Below are positions 34,328-44,045 of a DNA stretch of 64,000 bases, piece by piece. The stretch lies in assembly GCA_030054145.1 (NCBI GenBank), contig JASGCK010000006.1, positions 1 to 64,000 of the forward strand, read 5' to 3'. The stretch comes from Cytophagales bacterium (lineage in GTDB: Bacteria; Pseudomonadota; Gammaproteobacteria; Burkholderiales; Burkholderiaceae_C). Numbering within the stretch: position 1 is the first letter of the stretch; every line of letters begins with the position of its first letter. The translations under genes and the position numbers were made by a program. The notes beneath the pieces were generated by a model. It saw nothing but the letters and a program-made list of their open reading frames with translations. It was not told the DNA's origin and did no database searches.

Positions 34328-37300
34328 ATGACATCTAAGCCATCACTCAAAACGATTCCGCAGTTACCGCCCAAGCCCATTGTTGGGAATATGTTGTCGA
34401 TTGACACCCAAGCGCCGATTCAAAATCTGAATCAATTGGCGCAGCAACTGGGGCCCATTTATCGGCTGGACATGATGGGCTCGCCTATTGTTTTTGTGTC
34501 GGGTCACCAATTGGTAGATGAGTTGAGTGATGACAAGCGTTTTGACAAAACCGTGAGGGGAACACTGCGCCGCGTTCGTGCGATTGCGGGCGATGGTCTT
34601 TTTACAGCCGACACCACTGAGCCCAATTGGGGGCGGGCACACAATATTTTGTTGCAACCTTTTGGCAATCGCGCCATGCAGTCCTATCACCCCATGATGG
34701 TGGACATTGCCGATCAATTAATCAAAAAATGGGAGCGCCTCAATACCAATGACGAAATAGATGTCGTTCACGACATGACTGCGCTGACATTAGACACCAT
34801 CGGCTTGTGCGGCTTTGATTACCGATTCAATTCTTTTTATCGGCGTGACTATCACCCATTCGTTGAGTCGTTGGTGCGCTCTTTAGAGACCGTCATGATG
34901 ATCCGAGGCATTCCGCTTGAGGGAATGTGGATGAAGAAGCGGCAAAAAGACATGGCTGCTGATATCGCCTTTATGAATCAAATGGTCGATCAAATTGTGG
35001 TTGAACGCCGCAAAAATGAAGAGGCTATCGCCAGCAAAAAAGATATGCTCGGCGCAATGATGACGGGCGTGGATAAGACATCGGGTGAAAAATTAGATGA
35101 CTTAAACATCCGCTATCAAATCAACACGTTCTTGATTGCAGGTCACGAGACGACGAGCGGGCTACTCTCTTATGCCATTTATGCGCTACTCAAGCATCCT
35201 GAGATTTTGAACAAAGCGTATGCCGAAGTTGATCAAGTGTTGGGTGCTGATCACCATGCAAAACCGACTTATCAGCAGGTCACGCAGCTTACCTATATCG
35301 AGCAAATTTTGAAAGAAACGCTGCGCTTGTGGCCGCCTGCACCCGCTTACTCAATCACCCCGTTGCAAGACGAGACTTTAGGTGGTCAATACCAACTCAA
35401 AAAAGGAACGTTTGTGACGGTGCTGGTTGGCGCTTTGCACCGCGATAAATCGGTTTGGGGCGCGACCCCCGATGTGTTTAATCCAGAGCACTTCAGCAAA
35501 GAAGCCGAAGCCGCGCGTCCTATTAACGCTTGGAAACCCTTTGGCAATGGGCAACGCGCCTGTATTGGGCGTGGCTTTGCGATGCATGAAGCGATTTTGG
35601 CTTTGGGCATGATCTTGCAGCGCTTTCGATTAATCGATCACAACAACTATCAGCTCCAGCTTAAAGAAGCGCTGACGATCAAACCCGAGGGTTTCAAAAT
35701 CAAAGTCAGTCCTCGCGCGGATAGCGAGCGCGGGCAAGTACGCGGCGCAGTCAGTAGCGCCGCTGCCGTTGGCGTGAGCGCTCCTGTGCGAGCACGTCCT
35801 GGGCACAACACCCCCTTGTTGGTTTTGTATGGTTCCAACTTGGGCACAGCGGAAGAGCTGGCGGCGCGCGTTGCTGATTTGGCCGAGGTGAATGGTTTTG
35901 TCACCAAGCTAGCGCCGCTAGATGATTACGTGGGTCAACTTCCAGCAGACGGTGCAGTTGTCATTTTTTGCTCTTCCTATAACGGAGCGCCGCCCGATAA
36001 TGCCAGCAAATTTATGAGTTGGCTTGAGGGTGATTTGCCGACGGACGCACTGGCCCAGGTGCGTTACGCAGTTTTTGGCTGCGGTAATACCGATTGGCCT
36101 GCCACATACCAGCACGTGCCGCGAACAATTGATCAGCGCATGAAGGCGCATGGCGCGACCAATGTGTATGTGCTGGGGGAAGGCAATGCGAGGGGTGATT
36201 TAGACGGCGAGTTTGAAACGTGGTTTGCGCAGCTGCGAACGCTGGCGGTTAAACAATTCAACCTTGATACGGATTTTGGTTTGGACGGTGTGGATGCTCC
36301 GCTGTACCAGATCGAGCCTGTTGCGCCTTCGGCAACTGTTGCTCTGCTGGGCACAGGCGATGCCGTTGCAATGAAGATTACCGCAAACCATGAACTGCAA
36401 AACAAAACGGGCGATCACGCCTCGGATCGCTCAACGCGGCATATCGAGCTTGAATTACCGAGTCAATTAACCTACCGCGCAGGCGACCACTTGAGCGTGA
36501 TGCCTAGAAACGATCCCGCTTTGGTGGATGCAGTGGCGCGTCGCTTTGGATTTTTAGCAACCGATCAAATCCGTCTGCATGGCGCACAGGGGCGTAGAAC
36601 TCAGCTGCCTGTGGGCGAATCTATTTCGGTTGGGCGTTTATTGACGGAGTACATCGAGCTTCAATTAGTAGCCACGCGCAAACAAATTCAAACCATGGCT
36701 GAGCACACACGCTGCCCGATGACCAAACCTAAACTGCTGGCGCTCTCGGGGGACGATACCGATGCGCAAATGCGTTACCGCACCGAAGTGATGGGACGGC
36801 GCAAATCCGTGGTTGATTTGATGCTAGAGTTTCCCGCTTGCGAGTTGCCCTTTCATGTCTTTTTAGAAAAAATGTCGCTGCTCACGCCGCGCTATTACTC
36901 AATCTCATCTTCTCCTTTGCTGGGTCAAGCCAAGTGCAGCGTGACCGTGGCCGTGGTCGAAGCCCCAGCCGCATCAGGGCGTGGCGTGTTTAAGGGTGTG
37001 TGCTCAAACTATTTAGCGACTCGCCAAGTGGGGGATACTATTTTTGCCAGTATTCGCGACACCAAAGACGGATTTAGGCTACCTGCTGACACAACCAAAC
37101 CAATCATCATGGTTGGACCTGGTACGGGCCTTGCGCCGTTTCGCGGATTTTTGCAAGAGCGCCGTGCGCAGCAAAGCGCAGGAAAAACCTTGGGCGCGGC
37201 GATGTTGTTCTTTGGTTGCCGTCATCCCGAGCAAGATTTTTTGTACGCCGATGAATTAAAAGATTTTGCCGCTGTTAATGTGGTTGATGTGCACGTCGCG

Positions 37301-37558
37301 TTTTCACGATTGGGCGAGAACAAAACCTATGTGCAGCAATTGCTGTTGCAAGAAAAGGAGCGTGTTTGGCAATTGATTGAGCAAGGCGCAGTGATTTATG
37401 TGTGCGGCGATGGCAGCAAAATGGAGCCTGATGTGAAGGCTGCTTTGACGCATATTTATAGCCAACAAGCAAACGCCAATCAAGAGATGGCGCAGCAGTG
37501 GATGGAAGCAATGAGCGCGTCCAATCGATATGTACTTGATGTATGGGCTGGTAACTAG
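34328..37558 (+). CDS. Self-sufficient P450/NADPH reductase fusion (CYP102-like)
   Basis: This is a 1,076-residue fusion of the P450 BM3 type. The heme domain (about 1-470) has the I-helix AGHETTSG, the ExxR motif ETLRLWPPAP and the heme ligand C412 in FGNGQRACIG. An FMN flavodoxin domain follows (LVLYGSNLGTAEELAARVAD), then FAD/NADPH ferredoxin-reductase domains (RYYSISSSP, MVGPGTGLAPFRGF). The family hydroxylates or epoxidises medium- to long-chain fatty acids using NADPH and O2. An upstream ATG at 34310 is in frame; neither start has a strong ribosome site. The isochorismatase gene begins at the next base after its stop. Confidence 0.93.
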   Translation: MTSKPSLKTIPQLPPKPIVGNMLSIDTQAPIQNLNQLAQQLGPIYRLDMMGSPIVFVSGHQLVDELSDDKRFDKTVRGTLRRVRAIAGDGLFTADTTEPNWGRAHNILLQPFGNRAMQSYHPMMVDIADQLIKKWERLNTNDEIDVVHDMTALTLDTIGLCGFDYRFNSFYRRDYHPFVESLVRSLETVMMIRGIPLEGMWMKKRQKDMAADIAFMNQMVDQIVVERRKNEEAIASKKDMLGAMMTGVDKTSGEKLDDLNIRYQINTFLIAGHETTSGLLSYAIYALLKHPEILNKAYAEVDQVLGADHHAKPTYQQVTQLTYIEQILKETLRLWPPAPAYSITPLQDETLGGQYQLKKGTFVTVLVGALHRDKSVWGATPDVFNPEHFSKEAEAARPINAWKPFGNGQRACIGRGFAMHEAILALGMILQRFRLIDHNNYQLQLKEALTIKPEGFKIKVSPRADSERGQVRGAVSSAAAVGVSAPVRARPGHNTPLLVLYGSNLGTAEELAARVADLAEVNGFVTKLAPLDDYVGQLPADGAVVIFCSSYNGAPPDNASKFMSWLEGDLPTDALAQVRYAVFGCGNTDWPATYQHVPRTIDQRMKAHGATNVYVLGEGNARGDLDGEFETWFAQLRTLAVKQFNLDTDFGLDGVDAPLYQIEPVAPSATVALLGTGDAVAMKITANHELQNKTGDHASDRSTRHIELELPSQLTYRAGDHLSVMPRNDPALVDAVARRFGFLATDQIRLHGAQGRRTQLPVGESISVGRLLTEYIELQLVATRKQIQTMAEHTRCPMTKPKLLALSGDDTDAQMRYRTEVMGRRKSVVDLMLEFPACELPFHVFLEKMSLLTPRYYSISSSPLLGQAKCSVTVAVVEAPAASGRGVFKGVCSNYLATRQVGDTIFASIRDTKDGFRLPADTTKPIIMVGPGTGLAPFRGFLQERRAQQSAGKTLGAAMLFFGCRHPEQDFLYADELKDFAAVNVVDVHVAFSRLGENKTYVQQLLLQEKERVWQLIEQGAVIYVCGDGSKMEPDVKAALTHIYSQQANANQEMAQQWMEAMSASNRYVLDVWAGN

Positions 37559-38164
37559 ATGATGCTGTTAGATCGTGAAGATTCGCAACTCGTTTTGGTG
37601 GACTACCAAACAAAACTCATGCCGCATATTTTTGAGGTCGAGCAGATACTTGCCAACGCAGTTCGCCTTGCAAAAATGGCGAAACTGTTGCGTGTTCCCC
37701 TATTCGGCACAGAGCACCATCCTGATGGCCTTGGAGCCACGGTGGACGACCTGCGTGGTCTATATGGACGGACGCTGACTAAGACATTTTTTAGTGCTGT
37801 TGAAGATGGACTCGTCGAGGGCTTGCGTCCTGAGCCTAAGCCTCAAGGTGGTAATGCACGCAGTCTGCCCAAGCATCTGCAAAAAGCCGTGCCGCAAACG
37901 ACTGCGCGCAGCAGCATCGTCATCGCTGGCTGCGAAGCCCATGTGTGCTTGCTGCAAACCAGTTTAGATTTACTCGAACAAGAGTTTGAAGTGTGGGTGG
38001 TGACGGACGCATGTAGTTCACGCACCGAACGCAACCGCGATGCGGCGTTTGACCGATTGGCTGGCGCTGGCGCAGAACTCGTGACCACTGAGATGGTCGC
38101 GTTTGAGTGGTTGCGAACGAGTGAGCACGAGGCTTTTAACGATGTGCTGGCGTTGGTGAAATAA
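37559..38164 (+). CDS. Isochorismatase-family cysteine hydrolase
   Basis: A 201-residue isochorismatase-like hydrolase. D15 (LVLVDYQ), a lysine in the LTKTFFSA segment and a cysteine in VIAGCEAHVCLLQ give the Asp-Lys-Cys triad. The family hydrolyses vinyl ethers, amides or nitrile-like groups; many members act on unknown small amides. The start codon directly follows the P450 stop, so the two are translationally linked. A bidirectional palindromic repeat lies after its end. Confidence 0.85.
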   Translation: MMLLDREDSQLVLVDYQTKLMPHIFEVEQILANAVRLAKMAKLLRVPLFGTEHHPDGLGATVDDLRGLYGRTLTKTFFSAVEDGLVEGLRPEPKPQGGNARSLPKHLQKAVPQTTARSSIVIAGCEAHVCLLQTSLDLLEQEFEVWVVTDACSSRTERNRDAAFDRLAGAGAELVTTEMVAFEWLRTSEHEAFNDVLALVK

Positions 38165-38170
38165 TTGCGG

Positions 38171-38221
38171 CCGTTCATGCTGAGCTGGTCGAAGCATTTC
38201 GATAAGGCTCAGTGCGAACGG
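38171..38221. repeat. Palindromic intergenic repeat between convergent genes
   Basis: A 51-bp imperfect palindrome runs from ccgttcatgc to agtgcgaacgg. The arms share ccgttc, ctgagc and tcgaa blocks. It is a full copy of the dispersed ctgagc-ttgtcgaag repeat, of which partial copies lie in the GH31 gene (45528-45553) and before msrB (51548-51569). Placed between two convergent genes, it may serve as a bidirectional terminator. Confidence 0.7.
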
Positions 38222-38230
38222 TTCACATTT

Positions 38231-39526
38231 TTACAATAATTTCATTCGTACCGCCTCAGACCGAAGCTCGGCTCGAAAGTTTGGATGCGCAATACCGATG
38301 AGTGCTTCTGCACGTTGTTTGGCGCTTTTGCCGCGTAGCTGCGCGACACCAAACTCGGTAACGACATAGTTCACGTCGTTTTTGCTAGTGGTGACAAACG
38401 TACCAGGGGAGAGCACGGGCACAATGCGCGAGATGGTGTCGCTCTTCGCTGTGGAAGGCAGAACAATAAAGGCTTTGCCGCCATTCGAGAGATTGGCCGC
38501 GCGTACAAAATCGCTTTGTCCGCCTGTACCAGAGTAGGGCGAGTAACCCAAACTCTCCGAGCCACATTGTCCCAGCAAGTCGATTTGCAGCGTCGCATTG
38601 ATGGCGTGCAGATGATCGTTTTTTCCTGCTAAATAAGGATCATTGGTGGTATCCGCAGGATGCATCTCAAGCATTGGGTTTTGATGCATAAATTGATAGA
38701 GTTTTCTCGACCCCAGTGCAAAAGTTGCCAACATTTTGCCCGTGTTGTAGTTTTTGCGCTTATTGGTGACCGCGCCAGATTCAACTAGCGTCAAGATGCC
38801 GTCGCCAATCATTTCGGTGTGAATGCCTAGGCCTTGCTTGTGGGTGAGTTGCTGCACCACCGCATCAGGAATGCCGCCATAGCCAATTTGCAGCGTCGCG
38901 CCGTCGGGGATCAGGTCGGCAACATACTTGCCAATGGCCTCTTGCACAGGCCCGATTTTGGGCAGCCCCACCTCTGTTAACGGCGCATCGCTTTCGGTCA
39001 ATCCCGCAACTTGTGAAATATGGATTTTGCAATTGCCAAAGCTGGCAGGCACATGGGGATTGACCTCCAGCACCACCGCACGCGCTACGCTGGCAGCCGC
39101 CATGCAGTAGTCGGGCGCAAGTCCTAGTGTGAAGTAGCCGTTCGCATCCATGGGCGCGGCCATACTAAAGACAACTTCCGCAGGCGTTTGTTGGCGCCGA
39201 ATCATCTCTGGAATATCGGAGAAATTACAAGGCACAAAATCATTCCAGCCCGCTTGCGCGCCCGCACGTGATGCGCCGCCTAAAAAGTAAGCCGCGTGCC
39301 GCACATGCTGCGTGGTTTCAGCATCAAAGTAACCGTACTTTTGCAGCGCCAAAATTTGCGAGATGCGCACGCCGTTTAATTCGCGGCGGCGATCCGATAA
39401 AGCCGCGAGCAGACTGGGTGGTTCGCCTGTTGCCGTCGCTACAACGATGGTGTCATTGCTTTGAACAAGCTGCGCTGCATCAGCGGCGGACATTTTCTTT
39501 TGTTGATACTCTGTTTGATGTGACAT
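38231..39526 (-). CDS. Acetyl-CoA hydrolase/4-hydroxybutyrate CoA-transferase family
   Basis: A 431-residue CoA-transferase. The catalytic glutamate is E238 in GIHTEMIGDG, and the IGYGGIPDAV loop is the CoA-binding mark. The family moves CoA between acetyl-CoA and acids such as 4-hydroxybutyrate or hydrolyses acetyl-CoA. Given the succinate-semialdehyde-type dehydrogenase elsewhere in the window and the PHA genes nearby, a 4-hydroxybutyrate role is possible but unproven. GAGG sits before the ATG at 39526. Confidence 0.88.
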   Translation of the reverse strand: MSHQTEYQQKKMSAADAAQLVQSNDTIVVATATGEPPSLLAALSDRRRELNGVRISQILALQKYGYFDAETTQHVRHAAYFLGGASRAGAQAGWNDFVPCNFSDIPEMIRRQQTPAEVVFSMAAPMDANGYFTLGLAPDYCMAAASVARAVVLEVNPHVPASFGNCKIHISQVAGLTESDAPLTEVGLPKIGPVQEAIGKYVADLIPDGATLQIGYGGIPDAVVQQLTHKQGLGIHTEMIGDGILTLVESGAVTNKRKNYNTGKMLATFALGSRKLYQFMHQNPMLEMHPADTTNDPYLAGKNDHLHAINATLQIDLLGQCGSESLGYSPYSGTGGQSDFVRAANLSNGGKAFIVLPSTAKSDTISRIVPVLSPGTFVTTSKNDVNYVVTEFGVAQLRGKSAKQRAEALIGIAHPNFRAELRSEAVRMKLL

Positions 39527-39689
39527 GATGTTCCTCACTTTTTGTAGATCAGAATATGCCACAGAAGCCTATCTGTTGGCTTACCGCGTTGCAGTCATTT
39601 TGAGTCCGCACTGCTGTAAACCCCAATGCCGCTGAAAGGGTTGCTTGACTACAATGCCAACGCTATCACTTTTTTAACGAGGTCTCTCT

Positions 39690-40964
39690 ATGAAAACTAA
39701 ATTTGCCTTATCTACACTGCTGCTAAGCTTGTCTGGCATTGGCTTTTCAACCGTCGCCCATGCTGCCGAAATCCGCGTCATGTGCTATCAAGACGGCGTG
39801 GAATGCGATGTGCTCGCCGAGCAAATCAAACGCTTTGAAGCAGCCAACCCAAGTACAAAAGTGGTGTTGGATACCGTTCCCTATAAAACGATTAACGAGC
39901 AGTTGCCCGTTCAATTAGCGGCTGGTCAAGGTCCTGATATCGCGCGCGTCACCGATTTGGGTGGACTCTCAAAGTACTACCTCGATATCAGCAAATTGGT
40001 GAAAGACCCCAAACAGTGGGAAGCCAATTTTGGCGCGACGCAGCCTTGGTTGCGCCCTAGCCCTACCGATAAAGGTATTTACGGCTTCATGTCGCAACTC
40101 ACCATGACGGGTCCTTACGTTAATAAAACCTTGTTCGATCAAGCCAAAGTGGCGCTGCCAGGTCCTAAAGCCACGTGGGATGACTGGGTTGCGGCTAGTA
40201 ATCAAGTGGCTAAAGCGACCCAGCTCAAAGCCGGTATGGCGTGGGATCGTTCGGGACATCGCTTTGCAGGCCCTGCCATTAGCTACGGCGCAAAAATCTT
40301 AGATGCGCAAGGTAGTTTGACTTTAGATACAGGCTACAAAACAACGATCAATAAATTTGTGGCTTGGCATAAAGACGGCTCGATGTTGAAGGATGTGTGG
40401 GGCGGTTCAGGCGGCTCTACTTATGCTGATTCGGTTGGCGAGTTTGTGAATGGTCGCGTGGCAATGGTGCTGTCGGGTTCGTGGCAAATTAACCGCTTGC
40501 AAAAAGATGTAGGAACGAAATTTGATTGGGTGGCTGTGCCCAATCCATGCGGTCCAGCGGCGTGCTCAGGCATTCCTGGCGGTGCGGCTTGGGTAGCGCT
40601 CAAGACCAGCAACTCGCCTAAAGACGTTGCGGCATTTATGGACTTTATCTCTGCCGATGCGCAGTACGCTGAGTTCACCGCAAAGACGAAAAACATTCCA
40701 GCGCATCAAGGCTTGGCTAAGAAGGGTGTGGCTTATCCCGATGCTGCGCCCGCCCAGCGTGCAGCTTTAGGCGTGTTTAGCGCTGGCGTTGCCAACTTAG
40801 CGACGGAAGCTTTCATCTTCCAAGGTTATAAATTTAACCGCGCCCTCATGTTGCCAACGGTGACCCGAGTGACGCAGGCTATTGTTGGTGAGATGTCGGT
40901 GGATGAGGCCATCAATAAAATCAATGCCGATATGACGGATGCGGTCAAACAAGCAACAAAATAA
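39690..40964 (+). CDS. Sugar ABC transporter substrate-binding protein (CUT1)
   Basis: A 424-residue periplasmic binding protein with a signal peptide (about residues 1-25, ending HAAE). Features of the family 1 sugar binders are present: AAGQGPDIARVTDLGG, the GRVAMVLSGSW hinge segment and SAGVANLATEAFIFQGYKF. It delivers an oligosaccharide or glycoside to the two permeases that follow. It is first in the long sugar operon; the downstream GH31 gene suggests an alpha-linked glucoside or xyloside ligand. Confidence 0.9.
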   Translation: MKTKFALSTLLLSLSGIGFSTVAHAAEIRVMCYQDGVECDVLAEQIKRFEAANPSTKVVLDTVPYKTINEQLPVQLAAGQGPDIARVTDLGGLSKYYLDISKLVKDPKQWEANFGATQPWLRPSPTDKGIYGFMSQLTMTGPYVNKTLFDQAKVALPGPKATWDDWVAASNQVAKATQLKAGMAWDRSGHRFAGPAISYGAKILDAQGSLTLDTGYKTTINKFVAWHKDGSMLKDVWGGSGGSTYADSVGEFVNGRVAMVLSGSWQINRLQKDVGTKFDWVAVPNPCGPAACSGIPGGAAWVALKTSNSPKDVAAFMDFISADAQYAEFTAKTKNIPAHQGLAKKGVAYPDAAPAQRAALGVFSAGVANLATEAFIFQGYKFNRALMLPTVTRVTQAIVGEMSVDEAINKINADMTDAVKQATK

Positions 40965-40973
40965 GGCGCTCGG

Positions 40974-41981
40974 ATGACGCACAAAGTGGCGAGCCAAGCC
41001 ATGCAGCTTGGGCTCGCTTTTTTCTTTAATCTGTTTGAACCCATCTTTAAGTTTGGTCAGCGCTGGCTAGGACTGCGCCGATTAGGTTGGCTTTTTGTTG
41101 CCCCCAATCTTGTGGTGTTTGGGCTGTTTACCTTCTTGCCGATTGTGATTAACGTGGTGTACGCAGTCACGGGCGGCGTGCATCTGATGCCACACGAGCG
41201 ACCCTATGTCGGCATGGAGAACTTTGGTGTTTTGCTGGAATGTCGTGATTATTTCGATATCCAATCTTGCCGCAAAGATATCTTTTGGCGCGCTATTTTG
41301 AATACCGTTCAGTTCAGTGTGATTCAAGTCACGCTGATGGTTTTTCTCTCGCTCGTGACCGCCTTGGTGCTCAACCGAAAAATCATTGGACGCGGATTTT
41401 GGCGCGGTGTGTTCTTTTATCCTGTGTTGCTCTCGCCTGTGGTCGTCGCGCTGATATGGAAATGGCTGTTGCAAAACCAAGGCGTATTTAATGCGGGATT
41501 GATCGCCGTTGGCGCAGTGCCCGTCGAGTGGTTACAAGACAGAAGTTGGGCGTTCTTTTGGACAATTTTTGTCTCCATTTGGGCGCACATGGGTTTTTAC
41601 ACGTTGATCTTGCTCGCAGGTTTGCAAGCCATTCCTAAAGATATGTACGAAGCTGCTGAGATGGATGCGGCCTCGCCTTGGCGCACGCTCACGCGCATTA
41701 CGCTGCCGCTGCTCATGCCCAATTTGATTGTGGTGCTGGTGTTGGCAATGATTCGCGCGGTGCAAATTTTTGATGAAGTATTTGTGCTCACGGGCGGCGG
41801 TCCTGGTTCGGCGACCACCTTCATTGTGCAGTTCATTTATCAAACCGGATTTGCTGAACAAATCCATTTGTATGGACTTGCGGCGGCAGCTTCTTTGGTG
41901 TTGGCATTGGGGTTGATGGCGCTTACGTTTGTGCAGCTCAAATTGACGAATGCGGAAAAAGCTGGGAAGAAAGTGAAATAA
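40974..41981 (+). CDS. Sugar ABC transporter permease 1
   Basis: A 335-residue inner-membrane permease of the MalF/UgpA class with about six membrane helices. The EAA loop that contacts the ATPase is EAAEMDAASPWRTLTRITLPLL. A periplasmic loop of about 50 residues (HLMPHERPYVGMENFGVLLE) follows helix 1. It starts nine bases after the binding-protein stop. It should pair with the next permease to form the translocation channel. Confidence 0.92.
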   Translation: MTHKVASQAMQLGLAFFFNLFEPIFKFGQRWLGLRRLGWLFVAPNLVVFGLFTFLPIVINVVYAVTGGVHLMPHERPYVGMENFGVLLECRDYFDIQSCRKDIFWRAILNTVQFSVIQVTLMVFLSLVTALVLNRKIIGRGFWRGVFFYPVLLSPVVVALIWKWLLQNQGVFNAGLIAVGAVPVEWLQDRSWAFFWTIFVSIWAHMGFYTLILLAGLQAIPKDMYEAAEMDAASPWRTLTRITLPLLMPNLIVVLVLAMIRAVQIFDEVFVLTGGGPGSATTFIVQFIYQTGFAEQIHLYGLAAAASLVLALGLMALTFVQLKLTNAEKAGKKVK

Positions 41982-41985
41982 CGCC

Positions 41986-43035
41986 ATGAATCGACTGCTT
42001 CAATTCCTCACTCAAACACATGGCAAAGGGCGCATGGATTGGACGGACTATCTGTCCTACACCTACCTGTTTGTGGGCTTGTTCACCATGTTTGCGCCGG
42101 TCATTTGGCTGGTGATGTCATCCTTTAAAACGGAGGCGGCCATTAGTCAATTTCCGCCCACGTTTTTGCCGTACTCACAAAAGCTGGTTGCCGTAGCGGG
42201 GCACGATCAGCCGCTGCCACTTTTCCGCACGAAAACGCCTGATGGCGAGCGCGTCATGGCGCAGGTCATGCGCCTTGGAATCATGGCAACGATGGTCGAT
42301 CCTGCTAAGCCCGATGTCACGCTTCAAGTCAATATCAACGATAGACAACCTGTGAACGAACTCCAGTTTGCGGTTTCCAACTACACCGAAGTTTTTGATA
42401 AATTTAGCTTTGGCAAGTACCTGTTCAACAGTGTTTTCATTACTGTGATTGCAACGTTGTTGACGCTGTTGGTTAACTCGATGGCGGCGTTTGCCTTGTC
42501 CAAATATCAATTCAAAGGACAAAAGTGGGTGTTCGGTCTGATCATCGCCACGCTGATGATTCCGCCCACCATTATTTTGGTTCCTGTATTTTTGGTCATT
42601 AATTCAGTCGGTTTGCTCAACAGCTTGTGGGGCGTGATCTTGCCCGCGATTGCAACACCCACGGGCGTGTTTTTGCTGCGCCAATATATGCTGACGATTC
42701 CTGATGAGTTGCTGGAAGCCGCGCGGATGGACTACGCCAGCGAGTGGCGCATTTACTGGAGAATCATCTTGCCGCTGAGTGCGCCTGCGCTGGCGGTGCT
42801 TGCCATCTTCTCGGTGATGTGGCGTTGGAATGATTTCTTGCTGCCGCTAATCGTCTTGTCAAAGTCAGAATTCTTTACCTTGCAATTAGCGCTTAATTCT
42901 TTCCAAGGCGAGCTCAATACGCAGTGGCATTATTTGTTGGCAATGACCGTGATTACACTGATTCCGATCACGCTCATTTTTGCTTTTTTACAAAAATACA
43001 TCACCACGGGCATTGCTGGTGCGGGGGTTAAATAA
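41986..43035 (+). CDS. Sugar ABC transporter permease 2
   Basis: A 349-residue MalG-class permease. The EAA motif is [21 protein letters not shown]. Between helix 1 and helix 2 it has an enlarged loop of about 90 residues ([35 protein letters not shown]) with predicted beta structure, which would face the periplasm. It starts four bases after permease 1, and its stop shares a base with the ATPase start. Confidence 0.92.
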   Translation: MNRLLQFLTQTHGKGRMDWTDYLSYTYLFVGLFTMFAPVIWLVMSSFKTEAAISQFPPTFLPYSQKLVAVAGHDQPLPLFRTKTPDGERVMAQVMRLGIMATMVDPAKPDVTLQVNINDRQPVNELQFAVSNYTEVFDKFSFGKYLFNSVFITVIATLLTLLVNSMAAFALSKYQFKGQKWVFGLIIATLMIPPTIILVPVFLVINSVGLLNSLWGVILPAIATPTGVFLLRQYMLTIPDELLEAARMDYASEWRIYWRIILPLSAPALAVLAIFSVMWRWNDFLLPLIVLSKSEFFTLQLALNSFQGELNTQWHYLLAMTVITLIPITLIFAFLQKYITTGIAGAGVK

Positions 43036-44036
43036 TGAGTACGTTACAGCTTCAATCGCTCACCAAATCATTTGGGAGTGTGTCGGTTATCAAAGGCGTT
43101 GATCTTGACGTGACGCATGGTCAGTTTGTTGTATTTGTCGGCCCTTCGGGCTGCGGGAAATCGACTCTGCTACGCATGATTGCGGGCTTAGAGACTGCCA
43201 GCACAGGCGTTATCAAAATTGATGACGCGGTGGTGAACGAGGTAAGTGCTGCGCAGCGCGGCTGCGCGATGGTGTTCCAAAGTTATGCGCTTTATCCGCA
43301 TATGAGTGTTTATGACAACATGGCGTTTGGGCTAGAGAACGCGGGCGTTGCCAAAGAGCAGGTGCGCAAAAAAGTAACCGCCGCCGCCGCGTTGTTGCGC
43401 CTTGCTGAGTTGCTGGACCGCAAGCCCACGCAGCTCTCGGGCGGTCAGCGCCAGCGGGTTGCGATTGGCCGCGCCATCGTTCGCGATCCCAAACTGTTTT
43501 TGTTTGACGAGCCGCTCTCCAACTTGGATGCCGAGCTGCGCGTGTCCATGCGAGCCGAGCTGCGCGATTTGCATGCACGCCTTGGTTCGACCATGATTTA
43601 CGTCACGCATGATCAAGTCGAAGCGATGACGCTTGCCGACAAAATTGTTGTGCTGCGTGCGGGCAAGATTGAACAAGTCGGCACGCCCAAAGAACTCTAC
43701 GAGCGCCCCGTCAACACATTTGTGGCAGGATTTATTGGCTCGCCGCGCATGAACTTTATATCGAACGGCGTGGGTCGCATTGGTATTCGTCCCGAACACA
43801 TTCGCATCAATGCACAGGGCGCAGCAGCAGGCACAGAGGGGCGTGCGCTGACCGTGCAACAGTTTGAATATATGGGCGCAAGCTCGCTGTTGCAGGGCGT
43901 TTTGGCGGATGGCACAAAGGTAGAGATATTGCTCACGCAGCCTTTGAGCGTATCGCGTGGCGACTCGGTGATGCTGTCATGGGATGCGGCGCACGAGCAT
44001 CATTTTGATAAAAACGAACAACGTATTTCAAATTAG
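43035..44036 (+). CDS. Sugar ABC transporter ATPase (UgpC/MsmK-like)
   Basis: A 333-residue ATPase with Walker [10 protein letters not shown], signature [14 protein letters not shown], Walker [14 protein letters not shown] and the H-loop VTHDQVEAM. The C-terminal TOBE-type regulatory domain (about 240-333) is shorter than in MalK. It powers the two permeases. It starts at the last base of permease 2, so expression is coupled. Confidence 0.93.
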   Translation: MSTLQLQSLTKSFGSVSVIKGVDLDVTHGQFVVFVGPSGCGKSTLLRMIAGLETASTGVIKIDDAVVNEVSAAQRGCAMVFQSYALYPHMSVYDNMAFGLENAGVAKEQVRKKVTAAAALLRLAELLDRKPTQLSGGQRQRVAIGRAIVRDPKLFLFDEPLSNLDAELRVSMRAELRDLHARLGSTMIYVTHDQVEAMTLADKIVVLRAGKIEQVGTPKELYERPVNTFVAGFIGSPRMNFISNGVGRIGIRPEHIRINAQGAAAGTEGRALTVQQFEYMGASSLLQGVLADGTKVEILLTQPLSVSRGDSVMLSWDAAHEHHFDKNEQRISN

Positions 44037-44045
44037 GATTTTTTG

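Noticed and set aside
43332-43859. 175-residue frame antisense to the sugar ABC ATPase
   Set aside because: The sense strand has all ABC ATPase motifs; the antisense frame has none.
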